Positions 51,400 through 59,664 of a stretch of 64,000 nt of DNA are shown in pieces. A program made the translations under genes and the position numbers. Each line of letters starts with the position of its first letter. The stretch's first letter is position 1. The notes under the pieces are model-generated. The model saw only the letters and a list, made by a program, of their open reading frames with translations, made no database searches and was not told where the DNA came from. The stretch comes from Bacteroidota bacterium. Lineage in GTDB: Bacteria; Bacteroidota; Bacteroidia; Bacteroidales; VadinHA17. Location of the stretch: NCBI GenBank assembly GCA_018262715.1, contig JADFDS010000009.1:16293-80292 (forward strand), in the 5' to 3' direction.

Positions 51400-53046
51400 A
51401 TGGGAATAAGGGGAATTGCGTTTCTGATATTGCTGCTCCTGTTTTTGCCTCTTAACGGGCAGAAGAAAAGTGAGTTGAAGGAGATATGGGCGGAGGCCGA
51501 ATCTCACTACCTCTATGGTGAGTATGAACTGGCCAACCCGCTTTATCTCATTCTTAATGAACTCAGGCCTGATAACTTCAATATCAAGTACAAGATCGGC
51601 AACTGCTACCTCAATATCTTTGATGAGAAGCCGAAAGCCATTCCGTTCCTTGAGGAAGCTGTCAGAAGCACCAGTTACAACTCCAAAACCGGCAAGCTTA
51701 AGGAGACACGTGCACCCCTTGATGCCTACTTCTCGCTGGCAAATGCCTACCGAATCACCAACAGGCTTGACAGCGCCATGAACACATACAGGTTCTTCAG
51801 CCAGCTGATAACTGAAGCGTCATCAATGCAGAACGAGGAGTTCATCAACCAGCAGATGCAGGCCTGCAACGTGGCCTCTGACCAGATGAAAAATCCTGTC
51901 AGGGTAATCATCCAGCCCCTGAAGGAATATATCAACCAGGGCTCAGTGAACGACAGGCCGGTGGTCAGCTTTGACGGCAGCACAATGGCATACACCGAAA
52001 GAAGAGGACTTGAAAGCGTGGTATATGTCACCCGCAGGGAGGGAACATCATGGGGAACACCGGTTGACATAACCCTTGAGGCATCCATGGGAACCGACTG
52101 CCACACAACTTCACTGAACAATGACGGCACCGAGCTGTACCTGTTCAAGAATGACAACTACGACGGCAATATCTATGTGACCAGGTATACCGACGGCAAA
52201 TGGTCGCCTGTTGAAAAGCTGAACAGGAATATCAATACGAGATTCTATGAGTCGCACGCTGCCATATCATCAGACGGGAAGAAACTCTACTTCACCTCCA
52301 ACCGCGAGGGCGGCCTGGGTGAACTTGACCTGTGGGTCTCGGAAAAGGACATCACGGGAGACTGGGGACTCCCTTCCAACCTGGGAAACGTAGTGAATAC
52401 TCCCTACAATGAAGAGACGCCCTTTATTTCAGGAGATGGCAATACACTGACATTCAGCTCAGAAGGACACGGATCGATGGGTGGTTATGACATCTTCCTC
52501 GCAAAACTCTCAAACAACCAGTGGACCACCCCTGTCAACATAGGATACCCCGTCAGCACGACCGATGACAACATCGCCTTTCAGCCGTTCGATAACGGCA
52601 GGCTGGGCTTCTACTCAATCATGACCGGATACAAGAAGAAGGAGATAGCTCTCGTTGATTTCAATGTTCCGGATGAGGAGGAAAGAGACACTGTCACCAT
52701 CAGCTTCAATCCTGCAGATCTGCCATATCTGACGGTTGTTGACTCATCAATGCTCATCACTGACCTGATTGTCAGGGATGTAAAGGATACTGATGCGGAG
52801 ATTGACCCCGATGTGCTCTATTACACGGTGCAGGTAATGGCGCTGTATAATCCGGTTGATCCGGCCTATTTTGAGTATGCGGAGATCTCGGTGTTCTATA
52901 ACAGGGAAGACCGATTCTACCGCTACACAACCGGCAGGTTTGATACAAAGCCAAGTGCATACGAGGAAAAGGACCGGCTGCTCCGCCTCGGATATCCGGA
53001 TGATATCTTTGTAAAGAAAGTCTACAGGAATGATTCTGGAAAATGA
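51400..53046 (+). CDS. TPR/PD40-propeller envelope protein 3, with SPOR-like C-terminus
   Basis: 548 residues: signal peptide (IAFLILLLLFLPLNGQ), TPR region, PD40 propeller (ISSDGKKLYFTSNREGGLGELDLW, GGYDIFLAKL), linker, and a C-terminal SPOR-like domain (about 475-545: YYTVQVMALYNPV, FYRYTTGRFDTKPSAYEE, GYPDDIFVKKV). SPOR domains bind denuded peptidoglycan glycan strands, so this paralogue should be tethered to the wall. Third of three tandem paralogues with a shared core and three different ends. It overlaps the GNAT gene by 17 bp. Function unknown; PorE-like by architecture only. Confidence 0.84.
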   Translation: MGIRGIAFLILLLLFLPLNGQKKSELKEIWAEAESHYLYGEYELANPLYLILNELRPDNFNIKYKIGNCYLNIFDEKPKAIPFLEEAVRSTSYNSKTGKLKETRAPLDAYFSLANAYRITNRLDSAMNTYRFFSQLITEASSMQNEEFINQQMQACNVASDQMKNPVRVIIQPLKEYINQGSVNDRPVVSFDGSTMAYTERRGLESVVYVTRREGTSWGTPVDITLEASMGTDCHTTSLNNDGTELYLFKNDNYDGNIYVTRYTDGKWSPVEKLNRNINTRFYESHAAISSDGKKLYFTSNREGGLGELDLWVSEKDITGDWGLPSNLGNVVNTPYNEETPFISGDGNTLTFSSEGHGSMGGYDIFLAKLSNNQWTTPVNIGYPVSTTDDNIAFQPFDNGRLGFYSIMTGYKKKEIALVDFNVPDEEERDTVTISFNPADLPYLTVVDSSMLITDLIVRDVKDTDAEIDPDVLYYTVQVMALYNPVDPAYFEYAEISVFYNREDRFYRYTTGRFDTKPSAYEEKDRLLRLGYPDDIFVKKVYRNDSGK

Positions 53047-53560
53047 CGGGATCAGACTTCGCGCAATTGAGCCCGAAGACCTGGAACTGTTGTACCGCTG
53101 GGAAAACGACGAAACCAACTGGAAACAGGGAAACACCCTTGTACCCTATTCGAGGTATATCCTGAAAAAGTACATTGCCGGATCAGGAAAAAGCATTTTT
53201 GAGACCGGTCAGCTCAGGCTCATGATAGACGTTCTGCCCGATGAACGGACAATAGGCACTCTTGACCTATACGACTTTGATCAGTATCACAATCGTGCCG
53301 GTGTTGGTATCCTCATTGCTGATGAGTCTGACAGGCAGAAGGGATACGCTTCGGCTGCCCTGGCCTGCATGATAAAATATGCCTTTGAAACCATCGGTCT
53401 GCACCAGCTCTGGTGCAACATCCTGGAGAGCAACGCTCCCAGCCTGAATCTTTTCACCCATCACGGCTTCTCTATCTGCGGAAGCAGGAAAGAGTGGGCC
53501 AAAGTGAGCGACGGTTACGAAACCGAACACCTTCTCCAGCTTATCAATCCACATAAATAA
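53030..53560 (+). CDS. GNAT-family N-acetyltransferase
   Basis: 176 residues, RimJ/RimL/SpeG-like. Opening RLRAIEPEDLELLYRWENDE, the acetyl-CoA pyrophosphate loop region RQKGYASAALACMIKYAF, and the ending NAPSLNLFTHHGFSICG. Substrate may be a polyamine, an antibiotic-like amine or a protein N-terminus; sequence does not decide. It overlaps the third TPR/propeller gene by 17 bp and ends at a perfect hairpin, so it closes that operon. Confidence 0.88.
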   Translation: MILENDGIRLRAIEPEDLELLYRWENDETNWKQGNTLVPYSRYILKKYIAGSGKSIFETGQLRLMIDVLPDERTIGTLDLYDFDQYHNRAGVGILIADESDRQKGYASAALACMIKYAFETIGLHQLWCNILESNAPSLNLFTHHGFSICGSRKEWAKVSDGYETEHLLQLINPHK

Positions 53561-53587
53561 ATACTGCCCAGGGGGATGGGCAGTATT
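53560..53587. terminator. Terminator hairpin after the TPR/propeller-GNAT operon
   Basis: Perfect 11-bp stem AATACTGCCCA (53560-53570) and TGGGCAGTATT (53577-53587) with a GGGGGA loop, beginning at the last base of the GNAT stop. No U-tract, so it may also act on transcripts from the other side. The rest of 53588-53742 shows nothing. Confidence 0.7.
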
Positions 53588-53742
53588 ATTGTCTCTTCCG
53601 GCAAAAAGAAGTACCATTGTCAGCCGGAGAGAGGAAACGGGGAATCTAAAAAACACTAATCCTTAAACTCCTCTGTAATTCCGCTTGCATAGCAAAACTA
53701 ATCAGTTCATTTTTTTCGGACAATACCCATTTCAAGGTATTT

Positions 53743-54510
53743 TTAAATGATGCCGTTTGTTGCTGAATACAGCAACATGTCAACAAGGTTCCGTGTGCCG
53801 GTCTTCCTGAAGATATTCTTACGATGTGTATTGACCGTGTGCTCGCTGATATTCAGTTCGTTGGCAATTTTCCTGCTTGAGTATCCCTTTGAAATATAAT
53901 GGATGATCTCCTGTTCCCTTTTTGAGATCGTGTTCCTCCCGTCGGGAACAATCGCCGGCAGCTCCCCTATCGGCCTACCTCCAAGCAGTGCAAAAGTGAC
54001 CTTCGTCCCGCACCTCACATGTGAAATGTCCTGGATCACACCCAAATCATATACTCCTCCCTCCGGATCTATGTGCCGCGAGATGGTCAGCGAGATTCTC
54101 GTAAACCTTCCGCTCTTCCTGGCACCCCTGTATGATATGAAAAGAACCACATGCCTGTGTGTGTCGCCCGATATATAGGTCATCTCCCTGTTCAGTACCA
54201 TCTTCGCCACCTCGAATACGGGTTTCCTGTCGTCCGGGTGAATCATTTCAAACAGCGTCCTGAAATTAAATTCATGTGGTTGATAACCGAGCACGTGAAA
54301 AATATTCGGGCTGACATACAGCATTTTAAGGCTTGAATAATCAGACAGGTAAAAGAACTGGTTTGCATTGTCAAAAAGTTCGAGCACCTGGTCACAAACG
54401 TTAATTGTTCCCCTGAAGGGCTTGCGTGATGACCTGCCAAGTGTTTCCATGAATAGTTTTTCCCACGACTTCGCTCCCGGTGTCTTCGCTTCGTTATTTG
54501 ATGGTTCCAT
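53743..54510 (-). CDS. PAS-domain LuxR-type transcriptional regulator
   Basis: About 255 residues: a PAS fold (about 45-165; FDNANQFFYLSDYSSLKMLYVSPN, YQPHEFNFRTLFEMIHPDDR) and a C-terminal LuxR helix-turn-helix (ISKREQEIIHYISKGYSSRKIANELNISEHTVNTH in part, about 190-250). No receiver or kinase domain, so it likely senses a small ligand or redox state directly. ATG 54510 is chosen; a further upstream start would be TTG at 54540. Forty-five bp after the GH20 stop on the same strand, it may be read with it. Target unknown. Confidence 0.85.
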   Translation of the reverse strand: MEPSNNEAKTPGAKSWEKLFMETLGRSSRKPFRGTINVCDQVLELFDNANQFFYLSDYSSLKMLYVSPNIFHVLGYQPHEFNFRTLFEMIHPDDRKPVFEVAKMVLNREMTYISGDTHRHVVLFISYRGARKSGRFTRISLTISRHIDPEGGVYDLGVIQDISHVRCGTKVTFALLGGRPIGELPAIVPDGRNTISKREQEIIHYISKGYSSRKIANELNISEHTVNTHRKNIFRKTGTRNLVDMLLYSATNGII

Positions 54511-54555
54511 TACTTTGGATTTTACCAATTGTCTACTCAAAATGAATCAATCAGC

Positions 54556-56220
54556 TTATTCCTCCCGCCCGCGCAGATCCCGGTATTCGCCCCTGAAATA
54601 ATTGATTTTCATGAGGTCATATCTCTGTTTTTGCACCTCCAGCCTTGAGAGGAACTCCTCGAAGTCCTTCTTCAGCGCGGGAGTCCATCCCGTCTCGGCT
54701 ATGGCGAAGGCCCTCGGGAATGCCATATATTCAAGGTGCGATATGGTTGCTATATACTCTGTCCATACATTACCCTGAAAGCCAAGTATGTGTTTTTGTT
54801 CATCCGGGGTAAGCTCTGCGGGCACAGGTTCAAAAGAGTATACCTTTTCGAGCGGCACATATCCCCCGATTGACAGGGGCTCACCCGCAGGTTCGCTCTG
54901 GTAATAATCAAGGTAGGCAAAACCTGTGGGTGTCATTATTGCATCATGGCCCAATCTGGCGGCTTCTATCCCTCCGTTGACACCCCTCCAGGACATTACT
55001 GTTGCCTCAGGTGCAAGCCCTCCTTCAAGGATCTCATCCCAGCCGATAATCTGCCTTCCGTGTGCATTGAGATACTTCTCCATGCGTGTAATGAACCAGC
55101 TCTGCAGCTCATGTTCATCTTTAAGTCCCTCATCCTTAATCCTCTTCTGGCAGGCAGGGCAGTTTTCCCATCTCACTTTCGGACATTCATCTCCGCCGAC
55201 ATGGATGTATTCTGAAGGAAAAATCCCAATCACCTCGTCCAGAACATCCTCAAGGAAGGCGAAGACCGTGTCCTTTCCTGCACAGAAGACATCGTCAAAC
55301 ACCCCCCACCTGGTCTGGACATCGAGTTTGTTACCTGTGCATGACAGCCATGAATATGACGCAATTGCCGCCACAGCGTGTCCGGGCATCTCAATCTCAG
55401 GGATCACGGTTATATACCTGTCTGCTGCATACTTTACAATCTCCCGTGCCTGCTCCTGCGTGTAATAACCACCGTGAGGAATTCCGTCATAAGTAAACGG
55501 GGGCCGGCCGCCATGACCGATAAGCGTCTCTTTCCGCTGAGAGCCTGTGACAGTGAGTCCGGGATATTTCTTTATCTCTATCCGCCACCCCTGGTCATCA
55601 GTCAGGTGCCAGTGGAATACATTGAACTTGTGAAGAGCCATGATATCAAGATACCGCTTTACCTCATCAACAGTAAAAAAGTGACGGCAGACGTCAAGGT
55701 GCAGCCCCCTGTAGCTGAACCGCGGAGCATCGGTTATGTAACAGGCCGGCACTGCCGCAGCTGTCTCTCCTGCCAGGCCACCCTCCGTCTCAACCTGCGG
55801 CGGCAGCAGCTGTCTTATTGTCTGAATACCCCTGAAAAGTCCTTCCGCCGACGGCGATTTCAGAAAAATGCTTCTGCCTGTCACCGAAAGGATATAACCC
55901 CCGGAATTCTCCGAAACAGCAGTATCGATGACCAGAACTATACTGTTCCCTGAATCCTTTGATCCCTCGGATACCGGCAACGGCACGGAGGCGCTGTTTC
56001 TGATAATCCCGGCAAGAAACTCAGCAACGGATTTTGTCTGGTGATTAAGCGGACTTACTTTCAGCTCAGTCCTATTATCAATGATGAAGCTTCCCCTGGC
56101 CATCACCAGTTCAGCCGGTTTCGGGATCAGCGAATATCTCTCCGGCATATTTTCCTCCTTCCTGCTGCATCCTGCCGCTGTCAGTATCAGCGCCAGTGCT
56201 GCCAATGCTACTCCTTTCAT
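54556..56220 (-). CDS. GH20 beta-N-acetylhexosaminidase (lipoprotein)
   Basis: 554 residues: lipoprotein signal (ALILTAAGC), GH20b domain (YSLIPKPAELVMARGSF...), then the GH20 barrel with HLTDDQGWRIEIKKYP and the catalytic Asp-Glu pair HVGGDECP. Removes terminal GlcNAc/GalNAc from glycans or chitooligosaccharides. The ATG at 56220 is chosen over an in-frame TTG at 56229. The rlmN stop is 15 bp upstream on the same strand, so the two are probably one transcript. Similar to the partial GH20 at the left edge of the window. Confidence 0.92.
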   Translation of the reverse strand: MKGVALAALALILTAAGCSRKEENMPERYSLIPKPAELVMARGSFIIDNRTELKVSPLNHQTKSVAEFLAGIIRNSASVPLPVSEGSKDSGNSIVLVIDTAVSENSGGYILSVTGRSIFLKSPSAEGLFRGIQTIRQLLPPQVETEGGLAGETAAAVPACYITDAPRFSYRGLHLDVCRHFFTVDEVKRYLDIMALHKFNVFHWHLTDDQGWRIEIKKYPGLTVTGSQRKETLIGHGGRPPFTYDGIPHGGYYTQEQAREIVKYAADRYITVIPEIEMPGHAVAAIASYSWLSCTGNKLDVQTRWGVFDDVFCAGKDTVFAFLEDVLDEVIGIFPSEYIHVGGDECPKVRWENCPACQKRIKDEGLKDEHELQSWFITRMEKYLNAHGRQIIGWDEILEGGLAPEATVMSWRGVNGGIEAARLGHDAIMTPTGFAYLDYYQSEPAGEPLSIGGYVPLEKVYSFEPVPAELTPDEQKHILGFQGNVWTEYIATISHLEYMAFPRAFAIAETGWTPALKKDFEEFLSRLEVQKQRYDLMKINYFRGEYRDLRGREE

Positions 56221-56235
56221 ATCTTTCAATGTGAT

Positions 56236-57270
56236 CTATTTATTCATTTTCTTTACCCCGTGACTGCTCTTTGCAGCCAGCATTCCACAGGCGGCTGCTA
56301 TGTCTGTTCCCCTTGACTTCCTTACTGAAGCCCCGATGCCTGAGGTCACCAGTTCATGCTTGAACTGCATCATGACAGACATATCGGAGCTTCTATCATC
56401 TTCCTCATCAACAGGATGATAAGGAAGAAGATTTACCCTTATCCCTGTGCCGGCAAGGAGCCGTTTCAGCTCCTCAATGTGCCTCTGCGTATCATTTCTT
56501 CCCTCAATCATCACATATGCCACGGTAAAACGCCTCTTAATTCGGTTATCATACTGTTTCAGCATATCCAGTGTTGCGGCAAACGGCCATCGCGCTTCAG
56601 CGGGAATTACCGTAAGCCTTTCTTCGGGAAACGGTGAGTGGAGACTGAGTGTGATGTTGCATTCAGTCTCGTCGAGCAGCCGCCTGACAGAAGGTGTCAC
56701 CCCCACGGTTGACACCGTCACCCGGCTTCGTCCGGCTGCCAGGCCCCACCCGGCAGTAAGGATGCGGCAGGCCCGGATGACCTCATCAATGTTGTCACCA
56801 GGCTCACCCATCCCCATCATCACTATATGTGTTATCTCATGGGGGATGCTGATAACCTGGTTTACTATCTCACCGGCAGTCAGGTTTCCATTCCACCCGT
56901 TCTTTCCGGTGGCACAGAAACGGCATCCCATCCGGCAGCCCGATTGCACCGAAACACATACCGTACGGCGTTTGCCGTCAGGCAGAAATACCGTCTCATG
57001 GGCCATGCCGTTTTTTGTGGTGAAAAGATACTTTACGGAACCGTCAGAGGAAACCTCTGAAGCAATGGGCAAACTCAGGCCGGGGACTGCATTTTCCGAC
57101 AAGACGCGCAGAAATTTCAGCGGGATGTCATTGATCTCTTCAAATGACCTGATGCCCCTCCGGTAGACCCAGTAAAGCAGCCTTCGCGAATGACGCCCGT
57201 CAATCCCTAGCCCGCCTAGAAACTCCTCAATCTCCTTCAGATCTGATCCTGCAACCGTTTCCTGGTTCAT
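56236..57270 (-). CDS. rlmN: 23S rRNA (adenine2503-C2)-methyltransferase
   Basis: Radical-SAM methyltransferase of 344 residues modifying A2503 of 23S rRNA and A37 of some tRNAs. Cluster motif CRMGCRFCATG (CX3CX2C), the acceptor region LSLHSPFPEERLTVIP, and the final catalytic cysteine in VRKSRGTDIAAACGML. The N-terminal RRLLYWVYRRGIRSFEEINDIP is typical. Divergent from the permease gene across a region with a 10-bp inverted repeat; followed by GH20. Confidence 0.94.
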   Translation of the reverse strand: MNQETVAGSDLKEIEEFLGGLGIDGRHSRRLLYWVYRRGIRSFEEINDIPLKFLRVLSENAVPGLSLPIASEVSSDGSVKYLFTTKNGMAHETVFLPDGKRRTVCVSVQSGCRMGCRFCATGKNGWNGNLTAGEIVNQVISIPHEITHIVMMGMGEPGDNIDEVIRACRILTAGWGLAAGRSRVTVSTVGVTPSVRRLLDETECNITLSLHSPFPEERLTVIPAEARWPFAATLDMLKQYDNRIKRRFTVAYVMIEGRNDTQRHIEELKRLLAGTGIRVNLLPYHPVDEEDDRSSDMSVMMQFKHELVTSGIGASVRKSRGTDIAAACGMLAAKSSHGVKKMNK

Positions 57271-57286
57271 ATAGGTTTTTACCCCG

Positions 57287-57337
57287 ATATAAAGATATTA
57301 AATAACTTTTTTCAGACATTTTTTTACATCTTTATAT
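57287..57337. promoter_or_regulatory. Inverted repeat in the divergent rlmN/permease promoter region
   Basis: ATATAAAGAT (57287-57296) and ATCTTTATAT (57328-57337) are perfect 10-bp arms 31 bp apart. Read outward they contain TATCTTTA (minus) and CATCTTTATA (plus), close to the -7 element. The layout echoes the porP/porU divergent promoter. Confidence 0.45.
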
Positions 57338-57377
57338 TTTAGAAAAGTAACTATACCGGAGTTACAGACCTGCCCTG

Positions 57378-59603
57378 ATGGAAGCAACAGTTGCCAAGCA
57401 GAAATTCGGAACGGCCCCTGTCTATTTCACGGCCATATCAACGATACTCGGAGCCATACTGTTCCTGCGCTTCGGCTTTGCCGTAGGGACGCTCGGATTC
57501 TGGGGAACACTCCTGCTGATTGTCATGGGACACGCCGTGACCATCCCCACCGCCCTGGCTATCTCGGAGCTTGCCACCAACAAGAGGGTTGAAGGCGGAG
57601 GAGAATACTTCATAATCTCCAGGTCGTTCGGACTGAACATCGGTGCCACCATTGGTATTGCACTTTACCTTTCACAGGCAATCAGCGTGGCCTTTTACAT
57701 CATTGCCTTTACCGAGTCGTTCGAGTTCCTGTTCAATTTCGTTGCACAGCGGTTCTCCTTTGTTTTGCCCAGGCAGGTGGTAAGCCTGCCGGTGACTGTG
57801 ATTCTCGGACTGATGATTCTCAGGAAGGGATCCAACACCGGTGTGAAGATGCTCTATGCTGTGATTGCCATCCTCTTTGTCAGCCTCCTGCTCTTCTTCC
57901 TCGGCAAGCCTGCCCAGGGGAGCCTGGCTACAGGGCAGCTGCCGGTGAGGGATATCCGCAATATGAGCGATTTCTTCATTGTCTTTGCCATCTGCTTCCC
58001 CGCTTTCACCGGGATGACTGCCGGAGTGGGGTTGTCAGGCAACCTGAGGAATCCCGCCCGGGCCATCCCTCTTGGCACCATCCTGGCAACAGCGACAGGC
58101 ATAGTGGTTTACGTACTTGTGATCTGGAAACTGGCCATCTCGGCCTCCCCTGAAGAGATGCTTGAAAACCAGCTGATCATGGGAAAGATAGCCATCGGTG
58201 GAACTGTCATTATTCCCCTGGGCCTGGCAGCCTCAACCCTCTCCTCTGCACTGGGCTCTGTTCTGGTGGCACCCAGAACCCTGCAGGCGCTGGCAAAAGA
58301 CACCTCATTTTCCTCGATGAGACTCAACAGGTGGCTCGCGGCAGCAAGAAACAATGACGGGGAACCGGTGAATGCCACACTGGTGACATTGCTGATAGCA
58401 TCTGCATTTGTTGCACTGGGAAATGTCAACGCGGTGGCTGAAATAATTTCCATGTTCTTCCTTGTAACATACGGTTCACTATGCCTGATATCATTCCTTA
58501 ACCACTTCGGCTCGTCGCCTTCATACAGACCATCATTCAGGTCGAAATGGTACCTGTCACTGACAGGCTTTGTGGTTGCAGTCATTGTGATGTTCAGGAT
58601 AAATACCCTTTATGCCCTGACCGCTTCCGTGCTCATTGTAATAATCTATTCATACATAAATCATTATCACAAAAACAGAACAGGCCTCGAATCGCTCTTC
58701 GCCAACACCCTCTTCCAGATCAACCGTAACCTGCAGGTTTACCTGCAAAAGAGCGGGAGCAGGCGAAAGGAGAAGGAATGGAGGCCCGGGGTGATTTGCA
58801 TCTCAAAGGACTCTTTCAGGCGGGAAAGGGCTTTCCGGCTTCTGAACTGGCTCTCGTACAGCTATGGTTTCGGCACCTACCTTCACCGGATTGACGGATA
58901 CTATTCCCGGTCCACGAGTCAGCAGGCCACGGAGGAGCTGGCAAAACTGATAGAATTGTATGAGACCTCACATAACCACGTCTACGTTGACACAATCATA
59001 TCTCCCTCATATACCTCGGCAATTGTCCAGGCCATACAGGTGCCGGGCATCTCCGGCATGGAGAACAATATGGTTGTCTTTGAATATGACAAGGAGAATC
59101 CCGAGAATCTGCCTGAGATCATTGACAATATCCGTCTCATCAAGGCAGGAGACTTTGACATCTGCCTGCTTGCCTCGGCTTCCAGGGAGATGATCTGCAA
59201 CAAGGGCATTCACGTATGGATCGACTTCAACGAGCCTGAAAATGCAAGCCTGCTGATACTGTTGAGCTTTATCATCTCAGGTCATCCAGACTGGAAGAAA
59301 TCATTCATCAAGGTATTCAGCACATGCAAACCGGGTCAGTATGAGGAGACCAGGCGGGAACTGGAGGGGCTGATTACCTCGGGCCGGCTTCCGATAACCG
59401 AAAAGAATGTGGAGATCATCGAGGTCACTCATGGCAGCTCTGTCAAAAGCCTTATCAATGAAAAGTCATCCACCGCTGCCATGGTAATGACCGGTTTCCG
59501 GCCGGAAGCGCTCAGACAGAACGGGGAGACCATCCTGGGAGGTTATGATGCAGCCGGCACTGTCCTGTTCGTCAACTCGCAGTACCAGAAAGAGATTGTA
59601 TAA
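57378..59603 (+). CDS. Cation-chloride-cotransporter-like APC permease
   Basis: 741 residues: about 12 membrane helices (about 15-430) with the APC core opening FGTAPVYFTAISTILGAILFLRFG, GHAVTIPTALAISELATNKRVEGGGEYF, and CFPAFTGMTAGVGLSGNLRNPARAIPLG, as in the SLC12-related bacterial family. A long soluble C-terminal domain (about 440-741) follows, with FDICLLASASREMICNKGIHVWIDF. Substrate could be K+/Cl-, amino acids or amines; the SLC12-like features favour ions. Divergent from rlmN; ends at a hairpin shared with the M3 peptidase gene. Confidence 0.85.
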   Translation: MEATVAKQKFGTAPVYFTAISTILGAILFLRFGFAVGTLGFWGTLLLIVMGHAVTIPTALAISELATNKRVEGGGEYFIISRSFGLNIGATIGIALYLSQAISVAFYIIAFTESFEFLFNFVAQRFSFVLPRQVVSLPVTVILGLMILRKGSNTGVKMLYAVIAILFVSLLLFFLGKPAQGSLATGQLPVRDIRNMSDFFIVFAICFPAFTGMTAGVGLSGNLRNPARAIPLGTILATATGIVVYVLVIWKLAISASPEEMLENQLIMGKIAIGGTVIIPLGLAASTLSSALGSVLVAPRTLQALAKDTSFSSMRLNRWLAAARNNDGEPVNATLVTLLIASAFVALGNVNAVAEIISMFFLVTYGSLCLISFLNHFGSSPSYRPSFRSKWYLSLTGFVVAVIVMFRINTLYALTASVLIVIIYSYINHYHKNRTGLESLFANTLFQINRNLQVYLQKSGSRRKEKEWRPGVICISKDSFRRERAFRLLNWLSYSYGFGTYLHRIDGYYSRSTSQQATEELAKLIELYETSHNHVYVDTIISPSYTSAIVQAIQVPGISGMENNMVVFEYDKENPENLPEIIDNIRLIKAGDFDICLLASASREMICNKGIHVWIDFNEPENASLLILLSFIISGHPDWKKSFIKVFSTCKPGQYEETRRELEGLITSGRLPITEKNVEIIEVTHGSSVKSLINEKSSTAAMVMTGFRPEALRQNGETILGGYDAAGTVLFVNSQYQKEIV

Positions 59604-59604
59604 A

Positions 59605-59643
59605 TTGAAGAGGCTGCTTCCCGCAGGATGGCAGCCTCCTCAA
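59605..59643. terminator. Terminator hairpin between permease and M3 peptidase genes
   Basis: GAGGCTGC (59610-59617) pairs with GCAGCCTC (59631-59638), extended by TTGA/TCAA across one mismatch. It lies between two convergent stops. Confidence 0.65.
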
Positions 59644-59664
59644 TATCATACTGAACGCTGTTGG

